Below are positions 24,606 through 33,026 of a stretch of DNA of 33,508 bases, piece after piece. A program made the position numbers and the translations under genes. This DNA is from Acetobacter musti (lineage in GTDB: Bacteria > Pseudomonadota > Alphaproteobacteria > Acetobacterales > Acetobacteraceae), in contig NZ_WOTB01000036.1 in NCBI RefSeq assembly GCF_011516835.1, positions 1 through 33,508 on the forward strand, given 5' to 3'. The notes beneath the pieces were generated by a model that worked only from the letters and a program-made list of their open reading frames with translations, made no database searches and was not told where the DNA came from. Each line of letters opens with the position of its first letter. Positions within the stretch are counted from its first letter, which is position 1.

Positions 24606-25592
24606 ATGGTGACGGACACGGTTTCCCCTTCCCTGCCCTCTTCTCCGATACCCTGCCCTGACGATGTTCGTGCGGCGGCGGACCGTCTGGCGGGGCTGGC
24701 GCACCGGACGCCGGTTCTGACGTCCCGCACCTTTGACGAGCGGACGGGGGCGCGGCTGTTTTTCAAGGCGGAGACGTTTCAGCGGACCGGGGCGTTCAAG
24801 TTCCGGGGTGCGGCGAATGCGATCGCGCGGCTGACAGAGGCGCAGCGGCGCCGGGGCGTGGTGGCGTTTTCGTCGGGCAATCATGCTCAGGCGATTGCGC
24901 TGGCGGCGAAGCTGGCAGAGGTTCCGGCGGTGATCGTGATGCCGGCCGATGCGCCGGCAATCAAGCGGGCGGCGACGGAGGGGTACGGGGCGGAGATCGT
25001 CTCTTATGACCGTTACACGGAGGACCGGCAGGCGATCGGGAACCGGCTGGCGGATGAGCGAGGACTGACTTTGATTCCGCCGTTCAATCATCCGGATGTC
25101 ATTGCGGGTCAGGGCACGGCGGCGCTGGAGCTGCTTGAGGAGACGGGGCCACTGGATCTTCTGCTGGCGCCGCTGGGCGGTGGCGGGCTGCTGGGCGGGA
25201 CGGCGCTGGCGGCGGCGCTGCTGTCGCCGGGCTGCACGGTGATCGGGGTGGAGCCTGAGGCGGGGAATGACGGGCAGCAGTCGCTGGCGGCGGGGCGGAT
25301 CGTGACGATTCCGGTGCCGCAGACGCTGGCGGACGGGGCGCAGACGACGGCGCTGGGTGATCTGACGTTTGCGATTCTGCGTGAGCTGGTCTCGCAGATT
25401 GTGACGGCGACGGATGCGCAGCTGCTGCGGGTAATGCGGGCGCTGGCGGAGCGGATGAAGCTGGTCGTGGAGCCGACGGGGTGTCTGGCGGCAGCGGCGG
25501 CTCTTGAGGGGATTGTCGATGTGCGTGGGAAGCGCGTGGGGGTGATCCTGTCGGGCGGGAATGTCGATGTGTCGCTGTACGGGCGGCTTTGA
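24606..25592 (+). CDS. PLP-dependent threonine/serine dehydratase (short, no ACT domain)
   Basis: 328 residues, type II PLP fold. It would deaminate threonine to 2-oxobutanoate, or serine or 3-hydroxyaspartate by the same chemistry. The PLP lysine is K65 in GAFKFRGA. Substrate loop SSGNHAQ is at 89-95, phosphate-binding loop GGGGLLGG at 191-198, and PLP-ring contact SGGNVD near the C-terminus. The absence of the C-terminal ACT domain points to a catabolic or serine-racemase-like enzyme rather than the isoleucine-pathway IlvA. An ABM-domain gene follows 13 bp downstream. Confidence 0.93.
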   Translation: MVTDTVSPSLPSSPIPCPDDVRAAADRLAGLAHRTPVLTSRTFDERTGARLFFKAETFQRTGAFKFRGAANAIARLTEAQRRRGVVAFSSGNHAQAIALAAKLAEVPAVIVMPADAPAIKRAATEGYGAEIVSYDRYTEDRQAIGNRLADERGLTLIPPFNHPDVIAGQGTAALELLEETGPLDLLLAPLGGGGLLGGTALAAALLSPGCTVIGVEPEAGNDGQQSLAAGRIVTIPVPQTLADGAQTTALGDLTFAILRELVSQIVTATDAQLLRVMRALAERMKLVVEPTGCLAAAAALEGIVDVRGKRVGVILSGGNVDVSLYGRL

Positions 25593-25605
25593 GAAAGGAC
25601 TGAGC

Positions 25606-25899
25606 GTGGAAAAGGCACTTTACGCGACGATGCGAGCGCTGCCGGGTCAGGAGGAAGTGGTGGCGGGGCTGCTGCGCGATCTGGCCGGGAAGGTGCGCTC
25701 CGAGCCGGGCAATGTGCGGTTCGTGGTGTACCGGCTGGCGGATGATCCGGCGTTTTTCCATGTTGAGGAGACGTACCGGGATCAGGCGGCGTTTGAGACC
25801 CATATCGGGATGCCGCATGGGCGGGCGTTCAATGCGGCGATTGAAACGCTGGTTGAGGGCGGCGGGTCGACGGTGGTGTTTCTGGAGCCTGTGGCCTGA
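25606..25899 (+). CDS. antibiotic biosynthesis monooxygenase (ABM)-domain protein
   Basis: The start is GTG 25606, with AAGGA about 8 bases upstream, giving 97 residues. The whole protein is one dimeric ferredoxin-like ABM domain: 'YATMRALPGQEEVVAGLLRDLAGKVRSEPGN' then 'FVVYRLADDPAFFHVEETYRDQAAFETHIGMPHGRAF'. Such small proteins are YgiN-like quinol or aromatic oxygenases, or heme-related. It follows the dehydratase closely, so the two are probably one operon. The exact substrate is unknown. Confidence 0.88.
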   Translation: MEKALYATMRALPGQEEVVAGLLRDLAGKVRSEPGNVRFVVYRLADDPAFFHVEETYRDQAAFETHIGMPHGRAFNAAIETLVEGGGSTVVFLEPVA

Positions 25900-25920
25900 G
25901 GGTGTGGCGGGTTTTACCGG

Positions 25921-26127
25921 TCAGAACAGGCCGAGCTGGCCAGCCGCCCACCAGAATGCGCCGAGCAGGACGATTCCGCCGATGATGACGGGGAGCAGGA
26001 TGGAGGAGGCGAAGCTGCTGGAAGTCTGACGCGGCTCGGGAATGCCGGCGGCGGCATCGATGCGGGTTGCTTCTTCGTCGGCTTCCATTGCCGCGGGGTC
26101 TGCGGCTGTCCAGTCTTCGTCGCTCAT
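25921..26127 (-). CDS. tail-anchored small membrane protein, 68 residues
   Basis: An acidic N-terminal half (SDEDWTAADPAAMEADEEATRIDAAAG) is followed by one C-terminal membrane helix (about 42-62: ILLPVIIGGIVLLGAFWWAAG). Shine-Dalgarno is weak. It converges on the ABM gene. No family is recognised; similar small acidic tail-anchored proteins are common in acetic acid bacteria. Confidence 0.65.
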   Translation of the reverse strand: MSDEDWTAADPAAMEADEEATRIDAAAGIPEPRQTSSSFASSILLPVIIGGIVLLGAFWWAAGQLGLF

Positions 26128-26486
26128 GGCGTTACTGTAGGACGGGTGGTCCGGAAAAGCGACTGCTGAAAGCGGGACGGGACGGCGAGCCGGGGAAAGT
26201 GGCGGGTGGAGATGGGCCGGTAAGGATTACTGATTAAGATCGATGGCAGAGCCGGGACCGCGAAGGTTATGTCGGCGTTTATGGATTTTGCAGGCGGGAG
26301 ACAGAGCAGAGCTCTGCCCTGCATCTGGACAGGGTTAGGACCGCTTCGCCTCTTTACCCGGGATCAAAGGGACCGTGTCCCTTTGTGGGGTCCGGGGCAA
26401 AGCCCCGGAATGCCACTGCATCTGCTTATCTGCAAAAGATACATCCCTGTTTGTGTCTGTGTCTTTTCGCGTGGCATGATGAGAGC
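26128..26486. other. intergenic region with repeat A copy 4
   Basis: There is no gene in these 359 bp. The region holds the promoter of the tail-anchored gene (-) and repeat A copy 4 (26356-26406), 80 bp before the next ORF. Confidence 0.55.
26356..26406 (-). repeat. intergenic repeat family A, copy 4
   Basis: Opposite orientation to copies 1 and 2: ACCCGGGATC, stem AAAGGGAC...GTCCCTTT, then GGGGTCCGGGGCAAAGCCCC. Both hairpins are intact. Confidence 0.85.
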
Positions 26487-26774
26487 ATGAAACAGCACAG
26501 GGTCATGCTGGGCGGCCGCGTGCTCTGGCGGGCAGCACAGCTTTCTCATGCGGAAGCTTTCGCGGCGGCGCGACGGGCGGAAGGCGTGGACTGTCACGTG
26601 GTTCCGGACACGGAGGGCGGGACGAAGCGTGAGCCGCGCATCAATCCGCTGACGGGGCGGCCGCGACGGGGGAGCCGGCGGGCGCGGAACGGGGCGCCGG
26701 AGATTCAGGCCGGGGCGGATGTGGGGATGCGCACAGGGGCATCCGTGGGGACGCAGGGGGACGGATCGCGCTGA
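26487..26774 (+). CDS. small basic hypothetical protein, 95 residues
   Basis: ATG 26487 has GATGAGAG upstream. Residues 1-45 are protein-like (KQHRVMLGGRVLWRAAQLSHAEAFAAARRAEGVDCHVVPD), and the rest is Arg/Gly/Pro-rich (about 50-75), ending 'TGASVGTQGDGSR'. The basic middle may bind nucleic acid. No family is recognised. The frame is open further upstream across repeat A, which is not coding, so the 26487 start is preferred. Confidence 0.5.
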   Translation: MKQHRVMLGGRVLWRAAQLSHAEAFAAARRAEGVDCHVVPDTEGGTKREPRINPLTGRPRRGSRRARNGAPEIQAGADVGMRTGASVGTQGDGSR

Positions 26775-26976
26775 TCGCGGCCGGTTTCTTGGTGGGATTC
26801 GCGGCGGGACGGCGTGGTTTTCGCCGGTTTCGCGGCGTGGGTAACGGATGTCGTTGCGGGTCGTTCCGGTCCGTGTCCGGCGCTGACATACTCTGAAATA
26901 AAAAGCCACAGGATGGCATCGGTTTTTCGGTCTTCCTGTTCCTGGCAAGCGCGTTCCGGATGCTTATAAGCGGGCC

Positions 26977-28551
26977 ATGAATTGCGAACCGGTGAGTGAC
27001 GGGGGCATGGCGGCCGGCGGGAAGCCATGCGGATATGGGGTGATGTTCAGGATTGCGATGGCGTTTGTCGCGATCTCCGTTCTGGTCCTTCTGGCGGCGC
27101 CGGTCCTGGGTCTGCGGGCTCGGATTCCGCTGGATTACAATGAAGGCTGGAACGCCTATGCGGCCATGCGGGCTCTGGGGATGGGGGGCGGGCCGCTTTA
27201 TCCCGCGCCGGGCGGGCTGATCGCCAACAATTATCCGCCGCTCTCCTTCTTTGTGACGGGCTGTCTGGGCTGGCTGCTCGGGGACATGATCGTTGCCGGG
27301 CGCGTGATCGCTCTGGTGTCGCTGCTGGCGTCGGCCGGGCTTGCGGGGGCGATTGCGCGGCGTTGCGGGGCCTGCGGATGGGGGGCGCTGGCGGCGGTTC
27401 TGCTGCCGCTGCTTTATGTCGGGGCGTTCAGCCATGATTATGTGGCGATGGACGATCCGCAATGGTCCGGCATTGCGATCATGCTGACGGCGGTTCTGGT
27501 TTTTGTCTCGGGTCCGTCGGATGCGGCAGGCCGTCCGGTCCCCGGCGCGGCGCGGCTTGTCGCCACGGCGGCGCTGATGGTGCTGGCGGGAATGGTCAAG
27601 CACAATGTGCTGTCATGGCCGGCGGCGGTGACGTTCTGGCTTGGGGCGGGCGCTCTGACGCGGCGGGACGGGGAAAGCTGGCGGCGGCTCTGCGTATGGC
27701 TGGTCGGCGGGTTCGGCTTTGCGGCTCTTGCCGTGGGGCTGTGTGTGCTGGCGTTCGGTCCGGTTTTTCTGACCGATCTGCTGCATCATCCGCGGGTGAT
27801 CAGTCCTGCGCTGGTTCTGGGCGGGGCGCGTCGGACGTCTGAAATTCTGTCTCTGGGTCTGGTGGCTCTGACGCTGGCGGGAAGCGGGGCGCGGATACGC
27901 AATGGCGGTCTGCTGGCCTGGGCTGCCTTCTGTTCCATTGTCTGGAGCCTGATCCAGCGGACCGGCGAGGGTGTGACGCTGAATGCGTGGTTCGAGCCGC
28001 TGATTGTGCTGTCGATTCTGACCGGCGTTGCGCTTTCGGTGGCGGCGGGCCGGAGATGTGTTGGGCGGGGGGCTGCGTCCGCACGATGGGTGTCCCGGAT
28101 CGGGCCGGCGGGTCTGCTTGGGATTGCTCTGGTGCCGTTTCTGATCGGTTCGTGGACTTTACTGCCGCGCGGTGTACGACAGGTGGCGGATCTGAACCGG
28201 AATGTCCGGGCCTGGAACGTTTTTATTGACGACGTGCGGCGCGAACCGGGCGAGGTCGGCTGTTTCATGAGTTCGGTCTGTTACTGGGCGGGGAAGGACA
28301 ATCTGATCGACGTCTTCAACTACAGTGAATATGTCGCGACGGGGGGCGATGAGACTGCATTCAGGGCGCTGCTTGCGCGTCCTGATCTTTCGGGTTTCGT
28401 TCTTCCGGCCTGTTTCGCCCGGCATTGTACTGGCCGTCGGGATGCCGAAATGCGGCGGCAGGAGGCTCTGCTGGTCCGGATTACCGATGATGAGCAGGCG
28501 GGGCCGCTGTCTCCGGACGGAAAGCTGCGGCTTTATCGTGCGGTCAGGTGA
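26977..28551 (+). CDS. polytopic glycosyltransferase (ArnT/GT39-83-like)
   Basis: A 524-residue inner-membrane protein with about ten membrane helices and a C-terminal soluble part. The first periplasmic loop has 'RIPLDYNEGWNAYAAMRAL' (D53, E56), the acidic motif of ArnT/PMT-type enzymes that use lipid-phosphate-linked sugars. These enzymes modify lipid A, lipids or proteins with a sugar at the outer face. The C-terminal region (about 430-524) is soluble with Cys residues (GCFMSSVCYW, LPACFARHC), possibly disulfide-bonded. The gene stands alone, after a 200-bp gap, and the acceptor is unknown. Confidence 0.82.
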   Translation: MNCEPVSDGGMAAGGKPCGYGVMFRIAMAFVAISVLVLLAAPVLGLRARIPLDYNEGWNAYAAMRALGMGGGPLYPAPGGLIANNYPPLSFFVTGCLGWLLGDMIVAGRVIALVSLLASAGLAGAIARRCGACGWGALAAVLLPLLYVGAFSHDYVAMDDPQWSGIAIMLTAVLVFVSGPSDAAGRPVPGAARLVATAALMVLAGMVKHNVLSWPAAVTFWLGAGALTRRDGESWRRLCVWLVGGFGFAALAVGLCVLAFGPVFLTDLLHHPRVISPALVLGGARRTSEILSLGLVALTLAGSGARIRNGGLLAWAAFCSIVWSLIQRTGEGVTLNAWFEPLIVLSILTGVALSVAAGRRCVGRGAASARWVSRIGPAGLLGIALVPFLIGSWTLLPRGVRQVADLNRNVRAWNVFIDDVRREPGEVGCFMSSVCYWAGKDNLIDVFNYSEYVATGGDETAFRALLARPDLSGFVLPACFARHCTGRRDAEMRRQEALLVRITDDEQAGPLSPDGKLRLYRAVR

Positions 28552-28593
28552 TGGTGTGGCCGGTCGTTTCGCGTGATCGGGCAGGGCGGCTGG

Positions 28594-29013
28594 TCAGGAT
28601 GTTTCGAGCATCTGCCTGAGGGCTGTCAGAACATGCTGCCAGTTCTGGCTGCTGTGTTCGGCGCGCTCTTTCGTGTCGCAGCCGGAGGTGCGGACGGTCA
28701 GCTGCACCGCGTCGCCGGCGGGTTGCAGGTCGTAATGGATGATCATGCGCCGGTTCGGATGGTCTTCGGTGCCGGAGAAGCCCGACCAGTAGCTGTAGGA
28801 CAGGGCTGAGGGCGGGCTGAACGTCAGGACGGTGCCGCGATCCTGGTAGGTCTGGCCTTCCCATTCGCCGCTGAAGGTCATGTCGGAACCGGGTTTCCAG
28901 TCGGTTTCGAGCCGGGTTCCGAAGAAATAGCGGGTGATGAGGTCCGGTTCCGTGAGGGCGCGCCAGACGGCGTCCTGCGGGGCGTGGATGACGATGCTGG
29001 TGGAGCTTTCGTA
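28594..29013 (-). CDS. SRPBCC / AHSA1-type domain protein
   Basis: The start is ATG 29013, with GGAGG eight bases upstream (the frame is open to 29031), giving 139 residues. The sequence fills one SRPBCC fold: 'STSIVIHAPQDAVWRALTEPDLITRYFFGTRLETDWKPGSDMTF', 'YQDRGTVLTFSPPSALSYSYWSG', and a C-terminal helix 'NWQHVLTALRQMLE'. Family members bind hydrophobic ligands or act as Hsp90-ATPase-activator-like or stress proteins. No partner gene is adjacent. Confidence 0.9.
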   Translation of the reverse strand, partial: YESSTSIVIHAPQDAVWRALTEPDLITRYFFGTRLETDWKPGSDMTFSGEWEGQTYQDRGTVLTFSPPSALSYSYWSGFSGTEDHPNRRMIIHYDLQPAGDAVQLTVRTSGCDTKERAEHSSQNWQHVLTALRQMLETS

Positions 29014-29125
29014 CATAATGCCGGCCTCCATGAAGGGGATCAGGGTAGCAGAAGCCGGGTTCTGACCGGAACATAAAAGGACGGGCAGCCAGAAAGGTGA
29101 GCAGCCGGACGATCGGACCAGAGGA

Positions 29126-29605
29126 TCAGATCCGGGCGTCCCGTGTGGCGCGGTTTTTCAGTTCCTGTTCGGTGGTGTTCAGCCAGGCCTGCGCGTCAGA
29201 GGAGCTCATATCGGCGACCGCCCTGCCCTGCCATTTCCTGGCCTGGGCCAGTTCGGACCGGGCCGCGCGCGCTGTGATTCCGGCGAAGAACTGTCTGACG
29301 CGGCGGCGATGCGGATCTGTTTCCGCATTTATTCCGGCGGTGGCGTGGACGGTATGTTCGGCGAGCAGAAAGGAAGCGAACAGGTGACATTCGTAGCGTT
29401 CGCGGGGCGGCATGGCGTTGTCCTGCCTGTCGGCCTCCGTGCATCTGCGGAGGTCGTCCGGGCAGAGGAAGGTGCGGTTCGCGGTTTTTTCGAAGAAGAC
29501 GCGGCCGTCGCTGATCAGCCGGTATAAGGCGGCCCTGGAGAGGCTGAATTTTTCGAGGGCCTGGCTGACGGAGATCAGTCCGGAATGTGTCCTGTCTTCC
29601 GGCAT
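29126..29605 (-). CDS. HTH protein, excisionase/MerR-like N-terminus
   Basis: ATG 29605 has AGGA about 8 bases upstream; the open frame to 29719 is Arg/Pro-rich and not chosen. The 159-residue product starts with an AlpA/MerR-like HTH (about 9-45: 'LISVSQALEKFSLSRAALYRLISDGRVFFEKTANRTFLCPDDLRRC'), like excisionase or small prophage regulators. The rest is helical (YECHLFASFLLAEHTVHA; RVRQFFAGITARAARSELAQARKW), of unknown fold. It is divergent from the phage-tail-like gene and may regulate it. Confidence 0.65.
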   Translation of the reverse strand: MPEDRTHSGLISVSQALEKFSLSRAALYRLISDGRVFFEKTANRTFLCPDDLRRCTEADRQDNAMPPRERYECHLFASFLLAEHTVHATAGINAETDPHRRRVRQFFAGITARAARSELAQARKWQGRAVADMSSSDAQAWLNTTEQELKNRATRDARI

Positions 29606-29661
29606 GGGGGTGTCCTGTTCTGTGGTGCCGGGAAGGTAGCTGTCTCCGGGGCGGGGGCGGT

Positions 29662-29967
29662 GTGAGGCTGTGGTGGCTCTTGCCGTTGCTGGTGTGTTCC
29701 GCGCCGGTGAGGGGTGCATGGGTTCGGGTCGGACGGGCAGCGGGTGGACGGGTGAGGACGCCGTCTGTTTCCGGAAAATGGCGTCGTCTGTTCGGGGACA
29801 GGCATGATGCCTTCGCGGCGCGGCTCCTCACCGCATGGATCTCCGGTGTTTTCTTCAGGATGGGCCGACCGTTTTCTGAAGCGGGAGGGCGGGTCCTGTT
29901 CCGGCACGGGCGGGGACAGGCCGGAACGGTGCTGCTCATCAGAGAGAGGTTAGGCGAGACTATATGA
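29662..29967 (+). CDS. possible 101-residue secreted protein overlapping the next gene
   Basis: From GTG 29662 the frame codes for a signal-peptide-like start (MRLWWLLPLLVCSAPVRGAW), then a basic region. Its TGA overlaps the next ATG by 4 bp (ATGA at 29964-29967), as in coupled genes. The frame is open upstream to 29587. Shine-Dalgarno is only a G-run. Without a family match it may be chance; the ATGA overlap is the main reason to list it. Confidence 0.3.
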   Translation: MRLWWLLPLLVCSAPVRGAWVRVGRAAGGRVRTPSVSGKWRRLFGDRHDAFAARLLTAWISGVFFRMGRPFSEAGGRVLFRHGRGQAGTVLLIRERLGETI

Positions 29968-30386
29968 GTGAATATTTTTTTGACGGCTGGCTGGGACTGC
30001 TGGATGCAAACAGGCTGGAGCTGACGGTTTCCGGATACAGCCGGGTTCCGGTTCGGTTCACGGCGCTGAATGGTTCGAGAGACACCCGGCCGGTGACGCA
30101 GCCGATCATTTCCACGGAGGCGGCGTGGCCGCTGGCCTGCCGGCTGGCGCTGTTCCTGCAGGCGAGCGGCGACGATCTGCCGGTTCTGCACTGGCAGCTT
30201 TCGCGATGGACGCTGGGCGGGACGATCAATTCATTTGCCGTTCCGGAAACTGACAGTCATCTTCTGCTGAATTCGCCGGGCATCTGGCCGCCGGGCATTG
30301 TGGTTGGTCAGTCGGCGGCCGGCGAGGATGTGACGGTGGGGAGCGACATCAGCTGGCTGCCGGGGGCATCCACTCCGGCGGTGTAG
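29964..30386 (+). CDS. phage-tail-fibre-like small protein, 140 residues
   Basis: The product begins MSEYFFDGWLGLLDANRLELTVSGYSRVPVRFTAL, then 'RPVTQPIISTEAAWPLACRLALFLQASGDDLPVLHWQLS'. The order (polar start, 'GYSRVPV', a beta segment ending 'AW', then a strand of the type 'FG.....G....W...') resembles the small phage tail-fibre or structural domains found in alphaproteobacterial prophages. It has no signal peptide. The HTH neighbour supports a phage origin. The match is from pattern memory and moderate. Confidence 0.5.
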   Translation: MSEYFFDGWLGLLDANRLELTVSGYSRVPVRFTALNGSRDTRPVTQPIISTEAAWPLACRLALFLQASGDDLPVLHWQLSRWTLGGTINSFAVPETDSHLLLNSPGIWPPGIVVGQSAAGEDVTVGSDISWLPGASTPAV

Positions 30387-30917
30387 GCAGCGTCCGGAGC
30401 CTGCATCGGGGGGTGTGGGAGACGGGCTGTTGTTCAGGGGCTTTGGGGGAGGCCCGCGCCTGGCGGTTTCGTGGCCCGATGTTGTTGTTTGTGCAGCGGG
30501 CAGAGGGGCGACCGGGGAGATGAGTGTCCCGGTCGCTCGTCTGATTTTATGGCCCGGTGTCATAATCTGAGGTGTTCAGAGACTGTTTCAGAAGCAGTGC
30601 GCGGGCAACAACTTTCGTAAGTTATTGATCATATTATTTTTTATGCCATCTGCTCGCTTCAGTCAGGGGCAGAAAGCACTAGCGATAAGTCTTTGATAAA
30701 AACAATAAAAGTTTTTGGGTGCCGCCTTTTTTCAAAAAGGCGGTATCTTCCGAAGCTTTTTGAAAAAAGCTTCGCCAAAAACTTTTTTAATGACCGGAGG
30801 CTTCATGACGAGGCTTTTGAAGCGGTCTCTCAGGGCGGATCATTCCTGATCTGACGCAATCCGGGGATGGCGGCGGGTTTCGTATTACGCGACTCTGCAA
30901 AATGGCGAAGGCGCATT
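30387..30917. other. intergenic region with repeat B copy 2
   Basis: There is no gene in these 531 bp. Repeat B copy 2 fills 30673-30833. A weak, partly similar stretch at about 30577-30617 may be a decayed piece of the same family. The last ~80 bp carry the promoter and leader of the MFS gene. Confidence 0.6.
30673..30833 (+). repeat. structured intergenic repeat family B, copy 2
   Basis: 161 bp with three hairpins: GCCGCCTTTTTTC/AAAAAGGCGG (30721-30743), GAAGCTTTTTGAAAAAAGCTTC (30752-30773), and GCTTCA...TGAAGC (30800-30805 with 30818-30823). It is bounded by GCAGAAAGCAC on the left and CTCTCAG on the right. Copy 3 (33027-33195) is the same element in inverted orientation. Confidence 0.85.
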
Positions 30918-32477
30918 ATGCTCCGCCGGACCATGACATCTGCTGATCCCGCCCCTTCCGTCTCCGCCGCCGGCGTTTCTTCTTCTGCCGGCACGCTTCC
31001 CGTAGATGCGGTCCCGGCCGGGGCGTCCACTGCGGATGTGGTTTCTGCCGGGGCATCTTCCGGCGGCGCACCCTCTGCCGGTACGTCTTCTGCCAATACG
31101 CTTTCTGGCGGTGTGCCTGACGGTCTGTATGGCGCGGCGCGGGCCAGGGCGATGGCGGCGGTCTGTCTGTCCATTCTGCTGGCGCTGCTTGATTATGCGA
31201 TTGCCAATGTGGCGCTGCCGGATATTGCGGCGGATCTGCGCACGACGGCGTCCGAGACGATCTGGGTGGTGAATGCGTATCAGCTTTCCAGCATTGTTTC
31301 CCTGCTGCCGCTTGCGGCGGTGGGGGCGTGGCTCGGGTATGCGCGGCTCTGCGTTATTGGCGTGATTCTGTTCATGGTGTCTTCGGTGGGCTGTGCGATG
31401 GCGCCGACGCTGCTGGTGCTGGCGCTGGCGCGGGCGGTGCAGGGACTGGGCGCCGCGTGTATGCTGGGTGTGAACACGGCGCTGATCCGCTTCATCTATC
31501 CGAAGAAGGAGCTGGGTCGGGGGATTTCGCTGAACATGCTGATGGTCGGGCTCGGGCTGGCGCTCGGGCCGTCCGTGGCGGGGGTGGTGCTGGCGTTCAC
31601 GACCTGGCCGTGGCTGTTCTGGATCAACATTCCGTTTGGGGCTGTGGCGCTGTTTCTGGCGCAGACCTCCCTGCCCCGCTCGCAGCCGCGTTCGGAGATG
31701 CCCGATCCGCTGTGCGCTCTGCTCTGTATTGTCGGGCTGGGGGCGCTGGGGCTCGGGGGCGACGGTTTCGCGCATGGCAACAATGTTCTGAGCAATATCG
31801 CACTGCTGGCGGGTGGTGTGGCGGCGACGGTGACGCTGGTGCGGCATGAGGCGGATTTGGCACAGCCGATTCTGCCGGTCGATCTGTTGCGGGGGGGCGG
31901 GTTCCGGGTGGCGTTCGCGACGGGGCTTCTTGGTTATATCGCGTCGAATTTCTTTCTGATTTCGCTGCCGTTTTCGCTGAATCAGCATTTCGGCTGGAGC
32001 GCGACGGCGACGGGGCTGCTGATGACGTCCTGGGCGGCCGGGCTGATTCTGTCGACGAATGTGACGAAGCGGCTGGCGGACCGGATTGCGGCGGGAAAGA
32101 TGTCGTCCGCCGGGCTGCTGATGACAGCGGCGGGGTTTGTTGCGTTTCGTTTTCTTCCGGCGGCGCCGGGGGCGTTTGACATTGCGTGGCGCATTGCCGT
32201 GGCGGGGTTTGGTTTTGGCGTTTTTCAGGTGCCGAACAACCGGGCGATGATGCTCTCGGCTCCCGCCGGCCGGGAGGGCGGCGCGAGCGGCATGGTGCAG
32301 GTGGCGCGGCAGGGCGGCCAGACGCTGGGCGCCATGGCGGTTGCACTGACGCTGCGTCTTGTTCAGACGGACGGCACGATGACCTGTGTGGACGGGGGGA
32401 TTCTGTTTGCTGTCACGGCGGCGCTGGTCAGTGCCTCGCGTCTGCTGGGGGTGGGCCGGGCGAGGATGGCGGGGTGA
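30918..32477 (+). CDS. MFS exporter, DHA2 type (EmrB/QacA-like)
   Basis: Start ATG 30918, with GAAGG about 6 bases upstream (the frame is open to 30867). The 519-residue product has an unusual Ala/Ser/Gly/Thr-rich, low-complexity N-terminal leader (about 1-75) before the first helix. The membrane domain carries DHA2 signatures: 'LLDYAIANVALPDIAADL' (helix 1), 'WVVNAYQL', and 'RAVQGLGAACMLGVNTALIRF'. It would export drugs or toxic metabolites by proton antiport. The stop overlaps the GNAT start (GTGA), so both are one operon. The pair lies between inverted copies of repeat B. Confidence 0.9.
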   Translation: MLRRTMTSADPAPSVSAAGVSSSAGTLPVDAVPAGASTADVVSAGASSGGAPSAGTSSANTLSGGVPDGLYGAARARAMAAVCLSILLALLDYAIANVALPDIAADLRTTASETIWVVNAYQLSSIVSLLPLAAVGAWLGYARLCVIGVILFMVSSVGCAMAPTLLVLALARAVQGLGAACMLGVNTALIRFIYPKKELGRGISLNMLMVGLGLALGPSVAGVVLAFTTWPWLFWINIPFGAVALFLAQTSLPRSQPRSEMPDPLCALLCIVGLGALGLGGDGFAHGNNVLSNIALLAGGVAATVTLVRHEADLAQPILPVDLLRGGGFRVAFATGLLGYIASNFFLISLPFSLNQHFGWSATATGLLMTSWAAGLILSTNVTKRLADRIAAGKMSSAGLLMTAAGFVAFRFLPAAPGAFDIAWRIAVAGFGFGVFQVPNNRAMMLSAPAGREGGASGMVQVARQGGQTLGAMAVALTLRLVQTDGTMTCVDGGILFAVTAALVSASRLLGVGRARMAG

Positions 32478-33019
32478 CGGAGGCTGCTGATGGGCGGCGG
32501 GCGGTGCTGATCCGGCGGACGCGGCTTGACGAGGCGGCGCTTCTGCCGGCGCTGGAGCGGTCTGCGGCGCTGGCTTTCCGGAACATTGACGGTCTGGAAT
32601 GGGTTGTTTCGCATGATGTGACGTCCGAAGCCGTCCATGGCGAGGCGATCTGGGCCGGGCGAAGCTGGGTGGCTGTGCGGGACGGGGTGCTCGTGGGGTT
32701 TGCTCTCGCGGAGGATCATGGGGACGAGCTGCATCTGATGGAGCTGGCCGTGGCGCATGAGGCGCAGCGCTGCGGGGTGGGGGCCGGGCTTGTCCGGGCG
32801 GTGATCGCGGCGGCGGAAGAGGCTGGTAAAAGCTCAGTGACGCTCACGACGTTTGCCGGTCTGCCGTTCAATGAAGGGTTTTACCGGAAGCTGGGTTTTG
32901 AGCGTCTGACGGCTGACGGAATGTCGCCGCAGCTGCGCGCCTGTGTGGATCATGAGGTGACGCTGGGGCTGCCGCCGGAGCGGCGCTGCGCGATGCGGCG
33001 GGTTCGGGGTGAGGGCTGA
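32474..33019 (+). CDS. GNAT-family N-acetyltransferase
   Basis: GTG 32474 overlaps the MFS stop by 4 bp and gives 181 residues. It is a single GNAT domain: strand 'WVAVRDGVLVGFALA', 'LHLMELAVAHEAQRCGVGAGLVRAVI' (acetyl-CoA loop R-C-G-V-G-A, 99-104), and 'FNEGFYRKLGFERL' (132-145). It moves an acetyl group to an amine. With the coupled exporter it may detoxify and expel the same class of compound; that is an inference. The C-terminal extension is Arg-rich. Confidence 0.9.
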   Translation: MTEAADGRRAVLIRRTRLDEAALLPALERSAALAFRNIDGLEWVVSHDVTSEAVHGEAIWAGRSWVAVRDGVLVGFALAEDHGDELHLMELAVAHEAQRCGVGAGLVRAVIAAAEEAGKSSVTLTTFAGLPFNEGFYRKLGFERLTADGMSPQLRACVDHEVTLGLPPERRCAMRRVRGEG

Positions 33020-33026
33020 CGGGGGA

